Positions 37,212 through 45,470 of a DNA stretch of 64,000 nt are shown here, piece by piece. The notes under the pieces are model-generated. The model was not told where the DNA came from and made no database searches. It was given only the letters and a program-made list of their open reading frames with translations. The DNA is from CAVPFA01 sp963703655 (GTDB taxonomy: Bacteria; Actinomycetota; Acidimicrobiia; Acidimicrobiales; Bog-793): contig CAVPFA010000004.1 of assembly GCA_963703655.1 (NCBI GenBank), positions 782,632 to 846,631 on the forward strand. The letters are read 5' to 3'. The position numbers and the translations under genes are program-made. The first letter of the stretch is position 1, and the number at the start of each line of letters is the position of its first letter.

Positions 37212-38445
37212 ATGAGCACCGGCGCCACGATACGGCGGCTGCAGGGTCGGGATGATCCAGCAATCAAGGCGACCGAACCGCCGAGCGAGGCGCCCTCCGT
37301 CACCGATCGCACGAAGACCTTTTGCAGCGAACTTCTCGAACGAGCTATCGGACACGCGCAGGGTCGGGCAGGAGCGGTCTTCCTGGTCGACGGACCGAAC
37401 CGGGTCGGACTCTTAGTGAGTCACAACTGTCGCCGGGACAACGAGATCAAGAAGCTCGAGAAGGCTGCACTCTCCGGGCTCGGAGATCGCCGAGCATCGC
37501 TTATCGAGGTTGTTTCCGCGCGGAGGTCGGGCCGGTCGGACTCGGAGCCGGCCAGACTCCTCGTTGCACCTGCCCTCCTCGACGGCGCCGCCGTTGCAGT
37601 CGTCGTCCTGTCGGGAACCGGGCGGCCTGAGCTGTCGCTCGAGGAGTGCGCTCAGCGACTCGAATCGATTCTTTTCCCGATCGCGCTCAGCGTCGAGCGA
37701 CTGCGCATGCACGGCGCGCTCGAGCAACGTGGCGAAGAGATGTCGGCGCTCCGCGAACAGCTCGACGCTTACGCGGCCGACTTCCGCTCGACCTATCTCG
37801 CCGAGCGAGACCGCTCCCAACAACTGGCGGCTGCGCTTGCCCAGCTCGAGGAGACGTACAAGGCGACGGTGCGGGGCCTGGCTGTCGCCGTCGAGGCCAA
37901 GGACGAGTGCACCGGGGGCCATCTTCAGCGGGTGCACCGCTACGGAATGATGCTCACTGCCCTCGTCGCGCCGGATCACGCGGCCGATCCGCAGTTCGAG
38001 TACGGCTTCCTCCTCCACGACATCGGGAAGCTCACCGTGCCTGACTCGGTGCTCACAAAGCCGGGCTCGTTGACCGAGTCTGAGTGGGAGATCATTCGAC
38101 AACACCCAGAGTCCGGGCGCAGGATTCTCGACGGCATACCCTTCCTCGCCGGCGCGAGAGATCATTCACTCCCACCACGAGCATTGGGACGGCTCAGGCT
38201 ATCCACTCGGCCTCAAGGGCACCGAGATCCCCCTCGGCGCGATGATTTTTCCTCTTTGTGACGCCTTCGACGCGATGACGAGCGAGCGGCCATACCGAAG
38301 CGCGCTGTCGCTCGAGGCGGCTCGGTCCGAGGTGCGCCGTTGCAGTGGGACCCAGTTCTGGCCGGAAGCGGTCGACGCCTTCTTGAGTCTTCCTGTCGAC
38401 GAGCTGGCGAACATATTGGCTGCGAGCCAGGCCGGAGCGCCGTAG
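37212..38445 (+). pseudogene. GAF-like / HD-GYP phosphodiesterase, frameshifted
   Basis: The first frame gives an N-terminal sensor-like part (about 1-165, GAF-like), a coiled coil (ERLRMHGALEQRGEEMSALR onward) and an HD-GYP domain with HLQRVHRYG and LLHDIGKLTVPDSVL near residue 268. It goes out of frame at about 38155-38160. The +1 frame then supplies IIHSHHEHWDGSGYPLGLKG and DAFDAMTSERPYRS up to the stop at 38443. One base too many in the gcgagagat stretch accounts for it; corrected length is 410 aa. HD-GYP proteins hydrolyse cyclic di-GMP. The stop overlaps the start of the histidine kinase. Confidence 0.85.
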
Positions 38446-40481
38446 TGCCCGCCCGACACCCGATTCATATTCGGCTTGCGCTCGCCGCGCTCGTCCTCCT
38501 CGTCGGTTTCGTCGCCGCCCTCGGCACCTGGCAAGTCGTGGCCGCACGCGACTCGCAGCGCAGCGAGATCGAGAACGGCGAGGTCACGGCCGCTCACCTT
38601 GCAGGCAGCGCCCTTGCGAGCGCGTTGTCGAGTCGGCTCGACCTCGTCAGCAACCTTGCCGACCAGCCGGGAGTGTCGAAGCTCTTCACCGCAAAGGGTC
38701 GGAGCCAGCTTCCCCAGATTGCCGCTGCGTTGCACCTCCTTTATCCGGGCTTCGCCAGCTTCGAAATCATCAGCGCGGCCGGGACGCTCGAGGCCCGGTG
38801 GCCGCCCGCCGCTTCGACGATCGGAAAGAACGTTTCCCGCCAGGCCTTCTTCACCGGGGTCATGCGAACAAGGGCACCGTACGTCTCCGGGGCGCTCGAG
38901 CAGACCGCCTTTCCTCGCGAGCTTGTGGTCGCCCTTGCCACACCAGTTCGAAATCCCAGTGGACAGATTGTCGGCATCATCCAGGGCACGCTGGCCGCAT
39001 CCACTCTCGGCGCGATCGTCGGCGGCACCTCGCTTCGCGGTGGAGGCACCCTGGTCATCATCGACCAACAAGGACACACGCTGTCGGGACCGGCTGCCGG
39101 AGCCGTGCACACGTTCTCATCGATGCCGTTCGTGGCGAACGCGCTGAGAGGGCGGACCGGAGCCGGTAGCGGAACGGTTCCAGGTTTCAGTGGCCCGAGG
39201 CTCGTCGGCTACGCGCCGATCCCATCGACGGGCTGGGCCGTGATCGCAGAGGCTCCCTCGTCGACTCTCGATGGTCCCGTCACGGCGCTCACCGAGCGAC
39301 TGGTCGCCATCGGCCTGATCGTGCTTGCGATGGTGGTCGGAACGGCCATCCTTGTCGGGCTTTTATTGAGGCGGCTCACGCGGGAGCACCAACAGGCGGG
39401 TGCTGTGCTCACGAGTGTCGGCGAAGGCGTCGCCGCGCTCGGCCCGTCCGGTCAGGTCCTCAGGATCAACCCGGCGCTCGAGCAGCTGACGGGCCATCGC
39501 GCGAGGGAGATCGAGGGACGGCCGTGGTCCGAAGCATTCCCCCTCTTCGACCAGCGCGGTACCCCGCTCGTCTGGGAGGAGTCGATCGTCGCCGAGGCGA
39601 TCCGTGAGCGTCGCGTCGTCGCGAGCACCGGCTTCTCCCTCCACCTCGCCAGGTCCGATGGCCGGCGGGTGCCGATCGCTCTGACAGCCGCTCCGCTTGT
39701 AGCCGGCGACGAGCTCGATGGGGCCGTCGTCGTGGTACGCGACGTCTCGCACGAGCGGGAGGTCGACCAGCTCAAGTCGTCGCTGGTCTCCACGGTCTCT
39801 CACGAGCTGCGAACCCCGCTCACGATGATCCAGGGTTTCTCGGAGCTCCTCCTCACCCGCGATGACCTCGGAGCTGCCCGATCGCGGGAGTCTCTGCAAC
39901 AGATTCACGCCTCCTCCCAGCGTCTCGGGCGCCTCATCGACGATCTGCTCTCGGTCTCTCGCATCGAATCGGGCAAGCTCACGGTCGATTTGGCTCCGGT
40001 CCACCTGGCCGGCGTGGTCACCGAGGTCTTGGCTCCGTTCGAGGCGCAGAACGGCCGGAACTTCGTCACGCAGTTCGACCCGGACCTCGGACCGGTGTAT
40101 GCCGACCGGGACAAGACCGTGCAGGCGCTGACAAACCTCATCTCGAACGCGGTCAAGTACTCACCGGAAAGCTCGCGTATACAGATCTTCATCCGGTCAG
40201 CCGGTGACCACGCCGAGCTCTCCGTTGTCGACGAGGGGATCGGAATGACCGCCGAGGAGGGGGCCGGGGTCTTCGAGAAGTTCTCCCGTCTCGATCACCC
40301 CCAAGTGAGAAAGGTCGGCGGCACTGGCCTTGGGCTCTACATCACCAAGAGCCTCGTCGAGCTCCAGCACGGCCAGTTATGGGTGCGAAGCGTGCCTGGT
40401 AAAGGGAGCACGTTCGCCTTCTCCTTGCCTCTGGCCACAGCCGCAGAGGCGTCGGATCGCCGCGCCGAGGAGCACGTGTGA
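38445..40481 (+). CDS. Membrane sensor histidine kinase (Cache-PAS-HisKA-HATPase)
   Basis: A 678-aa sensor kinase. Helix one is at about 7-28, an extracellular Cache-like sensor covers about 30-285 (KNVSRQAFFTGVMRTRAPYV), helix two about 286-309, a PAS domain about 320-430 (LRINPALEQLTGHRAREIEG), HisKA with the phosphorylated His in VSHELRTPLTMIQG (about 451), and HATPase with NLISNAVKYSPES and GGTGLGLYITK. GTG at 38445 overlaps the HD-GYP stop by one base. With the HD-GYP protein and two response regulators it makes a signalling operon that may link an external small molecule to cyclic di-GMP. Confidence 0.92.
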   Translation: MPARHPIHIRLALAALVLLVGFVAALGTWQVVAARDSQRSEIENGEVTAAHLAGSALASALSSRLDLVSNLADQPGVSKLFTAKGRSQLPQIAAALHLLYPGFASFEIISAAGTLEARWPPAASTIGKNVSRQAFFTGVMRTRAPYVSGALEQTAFPRELVVALATPVRNPSGQIVGIIQGTLAASTLGAIVGGTSLRGGGTLVIIDQQGHTLSGPAAGAVHTFSSMPFVANALRGRTGAGSGTVPGFSGPRLVGYAPIPSTGWAVIAEAPSSTLDGPVTALTERLVAIGLIVLAMVVGTAILVGLLLRRLTREHQQAGAVLTSVGEGVAALGPSGQVLRINPALEQLTGHRAREIEGRPWSEAFPLFDQRGTPLVWEESIVAEAIRERRVVASTGFSLHLARSDGRRVPIALTAAPLVAGDELDGAVVVVRDVSHEREVDQLKSSLVSTVSHELRTPLTMIQGFSELLLTRDDLGAARSRESLQQIHASSQRLGRLIDDLLSVSRIESGKLTVDLAPVHLAGVVTEVLAPFEAQNGRNFVTQFDPDLGPVYADRDKTVQALTNLISNAVKYSPESSRIQIFIRSAGDHAELSVVDEGIGMTAEEGAGVFEKFSRLDHPQVRKVGGTGLGLYITKSLVELQHGQLWVRSVPGKGSTFAFSLPLATAAEASDRRAEEHV

Positions 40482-40849
40482 GAACGCTCTTGATCGTCGA
40501 CGACGAGGACGGAGTGCGCTCGCTCGTCCGTATGACCCTCGACAGCGACAACTATCGGATCCTCGAGGCATGCGACGGCAGCGAGGCGCTGACCGTCGCT
40601 CGTGAGTCTCATCCCGACCTCATGTTGCTCGACGTGATGCTTCCTGATCTCTCCGGCATCGAGATTTGCCGCGAGCTGAAGGGCGATCCGGCGATGGGTT
40701 CGACGTCGATCGTGATGCTGACCGCCAAGGCACAGCGGAGCGACGTCGACGAGGCCGAAGGTGCCGGCGCTGACGGTTACTTCACAAAGCCCTTCTCGCC
40801 GATCGCTCTCATGCGAAAGGTCGAGTCGATTCTCGGACCGGCTGAATGA
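40478..40849 (+). CDS. Response regulator, receiver domain only
   Basis: A 123-aa CheY-like receiver with no output domain. The acidic pair is in LLIVDDEDGVRS, the phospho-acceptor Asp in LMLLDVMLPDLSG (about residue 53), and the conserved Lys in YFTKPFSP. GTG at 40478 overlaps the kinase stop. It is probably a phosphate shuttle from the upstream kinase. Confidence 0.92.
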   Translation: MRTLLIVDDEDGVRSLVRMTLDSDNYRILEACDGSEALTVARESHPDLMLLDVMLPDLSGIEICRELKGDPAMGSTSIVMLTAKAQRSDVDEAEGAGADGYFTKPFSPIALMRKVESILGPAE

Positions 40850-41205
40850 AGACCGTCCTAATTGTCGACGATGAGCCTGACATCATCTCTCTCGTGACCC
40901 TCTGCCTCGATCATCACGAGGTCGACGTCGCTCAAGCCTCCGGACTCCCCGGTGCGATCGAGATCGCCCGCGCGAACGAGGTAGGTCTCGTGCTCTTGGA
41001 CCTCGCCCTCGGTGCGGAGGACGGTCTCGAGATGCTGCCGCAGCTGCGCGAGGAGCCGAGGTTGTCGGGCGTTCGCATCGTGGCGTTCTCCAATCACGAC
41101 AGTCGCCGCCGCGAAGCCCTCGAGCGCGGAGTCGACGGTTTTCTCAAGCGCCCTTTTACCTGTGCTGAGCTTCAATCAACTGTCGAGCTCTGCCTCGGGG
41201 AGTGA
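40846..41205 (+). CDS. Response regulator, receiver domain only
   Basis: A second 119-aa receiver, coupled by ATGA to the first. VLIVDDEPDIISL holds the acidic pair and GLVLLDLALGAEDG the acceptor Asp; the Lys is in GFLKRPFTC. The position of the usual Thr/Ser reads FSNHDS, with Ser. It ends 12 bases before the convergent reductoisomerase-like gene. Confidence 0.9.
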   Translation: MKTVLIVDDEPDIISLVTLCLDHHEVDVAQASGLPGAIEIARANEVGLVLLDLALGAEDGLEMLPQLREEPRLSGVRIVAFSNHDSRRREALERGVDGFLKRPFTCAELQSTVELCLGE

Positions 41206-41217
41206 GGACCCGCCGGC

Positions 41218-42249
41218 TCAGCTGTCGCCCTCCCGCTCGAAGCTGGCCCGCCATTCCCGCCCGACCTTCTCCATCTGCGACGCCGCTCCCGTACGGCGCA
41301 TACGGTGGAGGTGCATCATCCCCCGCTGCCACTCGGTCATCCAATTGGAGGCGAAGTCGCCGCGCGACGTCTCGTCGAAGATCTTCTCGATCTCCTCTCG
41401 GTCGACGACCCTTGGGCCGCTCGTGCGGACCGCGAACTCGCACGTGCGGCTCGATCGCTTCGAGATGTACTCCTCGATGCCAAGCTCGTCCATCACGTCG
41501 ATGACCGAGCGCAGGGAACGGATGGCCTTGGCGTAGGCGAAGTACGGCGGGTAGCCGTGGTCGACCATGACCTCGAAGGTGGCGCGCATCAGGGCGATGG
41601 TGCCCCCGTAGAGCACCTGCTCCTCGAAGTTGTCTCCCTCGGTCTCCGAACAGAAGTCGACCTCGACCACCCCGACCCGCGTGCTGCCCACTCCTTTCGC
41701 GACGGCGAGGACCAGGTCCATCGCGTCGCCGGTGACGTCCCGCTCGACCGCGACGGCGCCGTAGATGCCGGAGCCGGCCAGGTACTTCTCCCGGACGAGG
41801 TGCCCCGGCCCGTTGGGGACGAAGAGGGTCACGTTGACGTCGTCGGGCGGCTGGATGAGGCCGTACAGGACGTTGAAGCCGTGCCCGAACACCAGCGTCT
41901 TGCCGCCGGTCAGGTGAGCCTTCATCGACTCCTCGTACACCTTCGGCTGCGCCGGGTCGGCCACGAGGAAGTCGAGTACGTCCGCCTCCTTGGTCGCGTC
42001 GGCGATCGACATCACCTTGAAACCGTCCTCCTCGGCCCTCGCCCAAGAGTCCCGACCCGGGGAGGACCCAGTCCCGACGATCACGTCAACGCCGCTGTCG
42101 CGCAGACACAGCGCCTGCACGCGCCCTTGGATGCCGTAGCCCAGGACGGCGACCAGCTGACCGCTCAGGTGCGCCAGATCGGCGTCTTCGTCTCTGTAGA
42201 CCTGGTTGAGCACGGTCGTGCCTCTTTCCATTTCGGTGAAACTAGTCAT
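41218..42249 (-). CDS. Ketol-acid reductoisomerase-like protein in the allantoin operon
   Basis: A 343-aa protein with the two IlvC domains. The Rossmann motif is VAVLGYGIQGRVQALCLRD, the catalytic His is in VFGHGFNVLYG, and the Mg-binding acids are in ETEGDNFEEQVLYGG. IlvC makes branched-chain amino acid precursors and normally sits with ilvBN. Here it is the last gene of a purine-ring catabolism operon, with its start overlapping the amidohydrolase stop in ATGA. Known IlvC side activity on hydroxypyruvate suggests a role in reducing a glyoxylate-derived three-carbon acid, but this is inference. It has a C-terminal tail of about 15 polar residues. Confidence 0.85.
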   Translation of the reverse strand: MTSFTEMERGTTVLNQVYRDEDADLAHLSGQLVAVLGYGIQGRVQALCLRDSGVDVIVGTGSSPGRDSWARAEEDGFKVMSIADATKEADVLDFLVADPAQPKVYEESMKAHLTGGKTLVFGHGFNVLYGLIQPPDDVNVTLFVPNGPGHLVREKYLAGSGIYGAVAVERDVTGDAMDLVLAVAKGVGSTRVGVVEVDFCSETEGDNFEEQVLYGGTIALMRATFEVMVDHGYPPYFAYAKAIRSLRSVIDVMDELGIEEYISKRSSRTCEFAVRTSGPRVVDREEIEKIFDETSRGDFASNWMTEWQRGMMHLHRMRRTGAASQMEKVGREWRASFEREGDS

Positions 42250-43493
42250 CTGTCTGCGAGTTCGACGACGGCGTGGGCGAGGACCCTTGTCCCGCTCGTG
42301 AGGTCGTCGGGGTCGGTGTATTCGGCGGTGTTGTGGCTCACGCCGTCCTTGCTCGGAACGAAGACCATGCCCGTCGGGCAGTGCTCGATGAGCCGGAGGG
42401 CGTCGTGGAAGGCGCCCGAAGCCATCCGAAGCGCCGTGAGACCGAGCCGCTCGGCGCTCCGAGCGACCGTTTCGGTGATCTCCGCGTCGAACAGCGAGGG
42501 GTCCATCGCCATCGTCCGCACCATGTCGACCTCACAGCCGGCGGTGGGGCGCGCCAGCGCTCGAAGCCGCGTCTCCACGTCGTCGAGGACGTCCGCGTCA
42601 GGGTGCCGCAGGTCGACGGTGAAGACGACTTCGGCCGGGACGACGTTGATGGAGCCGGGAACCACGTCGAGCCGACCGATGGTCAAGCGCAGGGCCTGGT
42701 CGCCGTCCGCGAGCATCGCGTAGATGCCCGAGGCGATCTCGACCGCCGCTGCCAGCCCATCGCGCTTTCGGGATCGGGGCGTGGTGCCGGCGTGCGAGCT
42801 GGTGCCGCGCACCCGGAACTCGAACCACCGCGAGCCCTGGATCTGTTCGACGACACCAATGACGCTCGATGTGTCTTCAAGCATGGTGCCCTGCTCGATG
42901 TGGGCCTCGACGAAGGCGTGCAAGGGCATCGCCAAAGGGCGCAGGGGGACATCCGGGAACTGCTCGGCGAGGGTCGCGAGCGCGTCGGCGAAGGAGGTCC
43001 CGCCGGCGTCGGTCGTCCTGAGGAACTCGTCGAGGAGCGAGGGGCTCGCGAAGGCCGACGAGCCCATCGTCCCGGGGCTGAAGCGGCACCCTTCCTCGTT
43101 GGTCCAGATCACGGCCTCGATCGGCCGGCGGGCGTGGTAGCCGGTGTCGGCCAGCGCGGCGAGCAGTTCGACGGCGGCGCAGACTCCGTACGAGCCGTCG
43201 AGGTTGCCGCCTGAGGGCTGGCTGTCGATGTGGCTGCCGGTGACCACGGGCGCCTCGCCCTCGTCGGTGCCGGGCCAGCGGAGGAAGAAGTTGCCGGCGG
43301 CGTCACGCCACGGGGCAGCACCGAGAGAACGGCACCGCTGGACCACCAACCGCCGGGCGGCGAGGTCTTCGGGCGTGAGCGACTGGCGGTCGAGTCCACC
43401 CCCGGACAACCCTCCGTAGGCGGAGAGCTCGGTCACGAACTTCTCGAGCCGTTCGCCGTCCACGGCGCCGGCCACGTCGCGAGCGGCCGTCAC
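42246..43493 (-). CDS. allC: Allantoate amidohydrolase / N-carbamoyl amino acid hydrolase (M20 family)
   Basis: A 415-aa metal-dependent amidohydrolase. GSHIDSQPSGGNLDGSYGV supplies the first His and bridging Asp, WTNEEGCRFSPG the Glu pair, and HIEQGTMLE the later His. GTSSHAGTTPRSRKRD is the dimerisation-domain motif. The reaction releases ammonia and carbon dioxide from allantoate, or hydrolyses another N-carbamoyl acid; the allantoin setting favours the first. GTG at 43493 overlaps the allantoicase stop in GTGA; a longer frame to 43772 lies inside that gene and is rejected. Confidence 0.88.
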   Translation of the reverse strand: MTAARDVAGAVDGERLEKFVTELSAYGGLSGGGLDRQSLTPEDLAARRLVVQRCRSLGAAPWRDAAGNFFLRWPGTDEGEAPVVTGSHIDSQPSGGNLDGSYGVCAAVELLAALADTGYHARRPIEAVIWTNEEGCRFSPGTMGSSAFASPSLLDEFLRTTDAGGTSFADALATLAEQFPDVPLRPLAMPLHAFVEAHIEQGTMLEDTSSVIGVVEQIQGSRWFEFRVRGTSSHAGTTPRSRKRDGLAAAVEIASGIYAMLADGDQALRLTIGRLDVVPGSINVVPAEVVFTVDLRHPDADVLDDVETRLRALARPTAGCEVDMVRTMAMDPSLFDAEITETVARSAERLGLTALRMASGAFHDALRLIEHCPTGMVFVPSKDGVSHNTAEYTDPDDLTSGTRVLAHAVVELADR

Positions 43494-44725
43494 CGGTGAC
43501 CCTCCAGTACCTCGGCGGTCGCGGCAGCCTCTGTCGTCGAGAGGCCATCGAGGCCCGAGCGCAGCCAGTCCTCCGGGAGCGGCCGCTGTGAGACGATCGC
43601 GCTCGCCGCTGCCGGTGAGAGCCCCACCGTGGTCATGCACTGGAGCGCCTGGGCCGTTGGGATGGCGTTGAACCACCGGTAACCGGCGCGTCGTCGGGCT
43701 ACGGGATCGACGGGGCCTAGCACCCGCAACCGCGACAACCCGCCGTCGGGGAAGGCGTCTAGCCGGACCCACTCGACCGCGGTCTCGCTCCGAACCCTCA
43801 ACACATGACGGGTGTCCGGCTGGATGGGCGTCATGGCGAGCAGCGAAACCCAGTCGTCTTCGTGCGGTGGTCGCGCGGATGGACCGTAGCCCGACAAACT
43901 GACCGCCGTCGACGCGTTGTAGCGGAAGTGGCGGGTGTCGACGATCACCTGACGCGGACTGCCGGCGTAGCCAAGCCGGAGCACCACGAAGTCATGGCCG
44001 CCCTCCCGCCGGCGGCGGGTCTCCCAGCCCTCACCCATGGTGCGAGCCTCGTCGGGTCGGTTGAGCATCGACGCCGAGGTGTAGAAGCCGTCGCTGCAGG
44101 CGAATACGGCGCCACCGTGCTGCTGGCTGGCGAGGTCGACCGTCAGGCCGTCGACCTCGCGGGGGTCCGGGATCATCTCCCCGAGCACCCGGAGCCGGGC
44201 GACCCCGCCGTCGGGGAACACCGAGAGCCGAACGTGGGTGAAGCATCCGTTGTCGCCCACCGGGAAGACGTTGTGATGGTCACCCAGCAGCGGCGACCGG
44301 GAGACCAGCTCGCACCACTGCACCGAAGGGTCGGAGAGCTCGGCTGGACCCGGGTAGCCCTCGAGGCCGCAAGCCTCGACTGTGCAGGCGGACGGGAAGT
44401 TGCCCGTGAAAGAGGTGGTGTCCACGTCTACCGACGAGATTCGGCCCGGGCCGGCGAGCCTGACCATGACCCAGTCGTGACCGGGTTGTCGCCGCCGCCG
44501 GGTCTCCCATCCGTCGACGATCTCGCCACGGGGTCCATAGCGTCCGTGCTCGAACGAGGCTGAAGCGGCGTTGAGGAGGTTCTCCTTCTCGCCGAAGGCT
44601 TCGTCGGACGCGGCGACAACAGTCGCCCCGAGCAACCGGCTGGCGAGGTCGATCTCGGAAAAGTGGGTCCCGCCAGGAGCCGCCTGCTCCTCCGCCTCCA
44701 CGATCGCGCCGGGATCAGGGCTCAC
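43490..44725 (-). CDS. alc: Allantoicase with an extra C-terminal segment
   Basis: An allantoicase of about 411 aa, made of two repeated jelly-roll domains. The repeat is visible as DGWETRRRRQPGHDWVMVRL and GEGWETRRRREGGHDFVVLR, each followed by a DTxxFxxN block and a FPDGGxxRLRVLG block. It splits allantoate into ureidoglycolate and urea. After about residue 340 an additional 60 residues follow (RWFNAIPTAQALQCM, then IVSQRPLPEDW) that resemble the first helices of OHCU decarboxylase, which is fused to allantoicase in some actinobacteria; here the rest is missing. GTG 44725 or 44734 is the start; both overlap the racemase gene. Confidence 0.88.
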   Translation of the reverse strand: MSPDPGAIVEAEEQAAPGGTHFSEIDLASRLLGATVVAASDEAFGEKENLLNAASASFEHGRYGPRGEIVDGWETRRRRQPGHDWVMVRLAGPGRISSVDVDTTSFTGNFPSACTVEACGLEGYPGPAELSDPSVQWCELVSRSPLLGDHHNVFPVGDNGCFTHVRLSVFPDGGVARLRVLGEMIPDPREVDGLTVDLASQQHGGAVFACSDGFYTSASMLNRPDEARTMGEGWETRRRREGGHDFVVLRLGYAGSPRQVIVDTRHFRYNASTAVSLSGYGPSARPPHEDDWVSLLAMTPIQPDTRHVLRVRSETAVEWVRLDAFPDGGLSRLRVLGPVDPVARRRAGYRWFNAIPTAQALQCMTTVGLSPAAASAIVSQRPLPEDWLRSGLDGLSTTEAAATAEVLEGHR

Positions 44726-45470
44726 GTACCGCACCGTCGAGGCGAAGGGCCAGGGAAAGGGGCCAACCGATGATCTCCCTGGGCTCGGGCGGGGCGTAGG
44801 TGGAGACCTTGCTGGTCCGAAGGCCCAGGCTGACGAGGGCCTCGGCAAAGCGCACGGCTGCACCGACCCCGTCGATCACGGGCACGCCGAGCTCTTTGGT
44901 GATCGCCTCCTCGAGCCCCGCCATGCCCGCGCAGCCGAGGCAGATCACCTCGGCGTGGTCGAGGTCGACTGCCTTGCGGGCTTCCTCGACGATCGAAACG
45001 AGCGCTGCATGGGGGTTTCGATCGACCTCGGCGGTGGTCATGTCGTTGGCGCGAACGGACGCACACCTCTGGTCGAGGCCGGCCAGGCGCAGCCGGTCCT
45101 CGACGGCGGCCACCGAGCGCCTCAGGGTCGTCACAACCGAGTAGGTCCGCCCGATCATCATCGCCGCGTGGGCGGCGGCCTCGCAGATCTCGACCACGGG
45201 CTGCTCGATCAGCTCTTGGAGGCCGTCGCGGCCGTGTTCGCCGAAGCCGGCCATCACGACGGCGTCGTAGGGTTGGTCGTAGGTCACGACCCGGTCCATC
45301 ACACCGACGGCTGCGAGGTAGCTCTCGAAGTTGCAGTCGACCCCGTCGGCGCCGAAAGCCGGCTGGAGCGGGACGATCTCGGTTCCGGGTGACGCGTGGC
45401 GGCGGGCCGAGTCCGCGATCGTCGCCGTCATCGAGGCGCTCGTGTTGACGTTGACCACGAGGAGCCTCAT
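44715..45470 (-). CDS. Asp/Glu/hydantoin racemase family protein, probable allantoin racemase
   Basis: A 251-aa enzyme of the HyuE family, which racemises hydantoins and allantoin using two cysteines. The N-terminus RLLVVNVNTSASMT is diagnostic. The second Cys is present in EVICLGCAGMAGLEE, but where the first is expected (usually ACFxDPG) the sequence reads MAGFGEHGRDG, without Cys. The protein may be a one-base enzyme, an isomerase of another kind or a decarboxylase-like relative. In this operon, conversion of one allantoin enantiomer for the allantoinase is the obvious role. Its start overlaps the allantoinase stop in ATGA. Confidence 0.82.
   Translation of the reverse strand: MRLLVVNVNTSASMTATIADSARRHASPGTEIVPLQPAFGADGVDCNFESYLAAVGVMDRVVTYDQPYDAVVMAGFGEHGRDGLQELIEQPVVEICEAAAHAAMMIGRTYSVVTTLRRSVAAVEDRLRLAGLDQRCASVRANDMTTAEVDRNPHAALVSIVEEARKAVDLDHAEVICLGCAGMAGLEEAITKELGVPVIDGVGAAVRFAEALVSLGLRTSKVSTYAPPEPREIIGWPLSLALRLDGAVREP

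Noticed and set aside
43494..43772. Longer N-terminus for the allantoate amidohydrolase
   Set aside because: It lies wholly inside the allantoicase gene in another frame and is of low complexity; GTG 43493 gives the normal M20 start.
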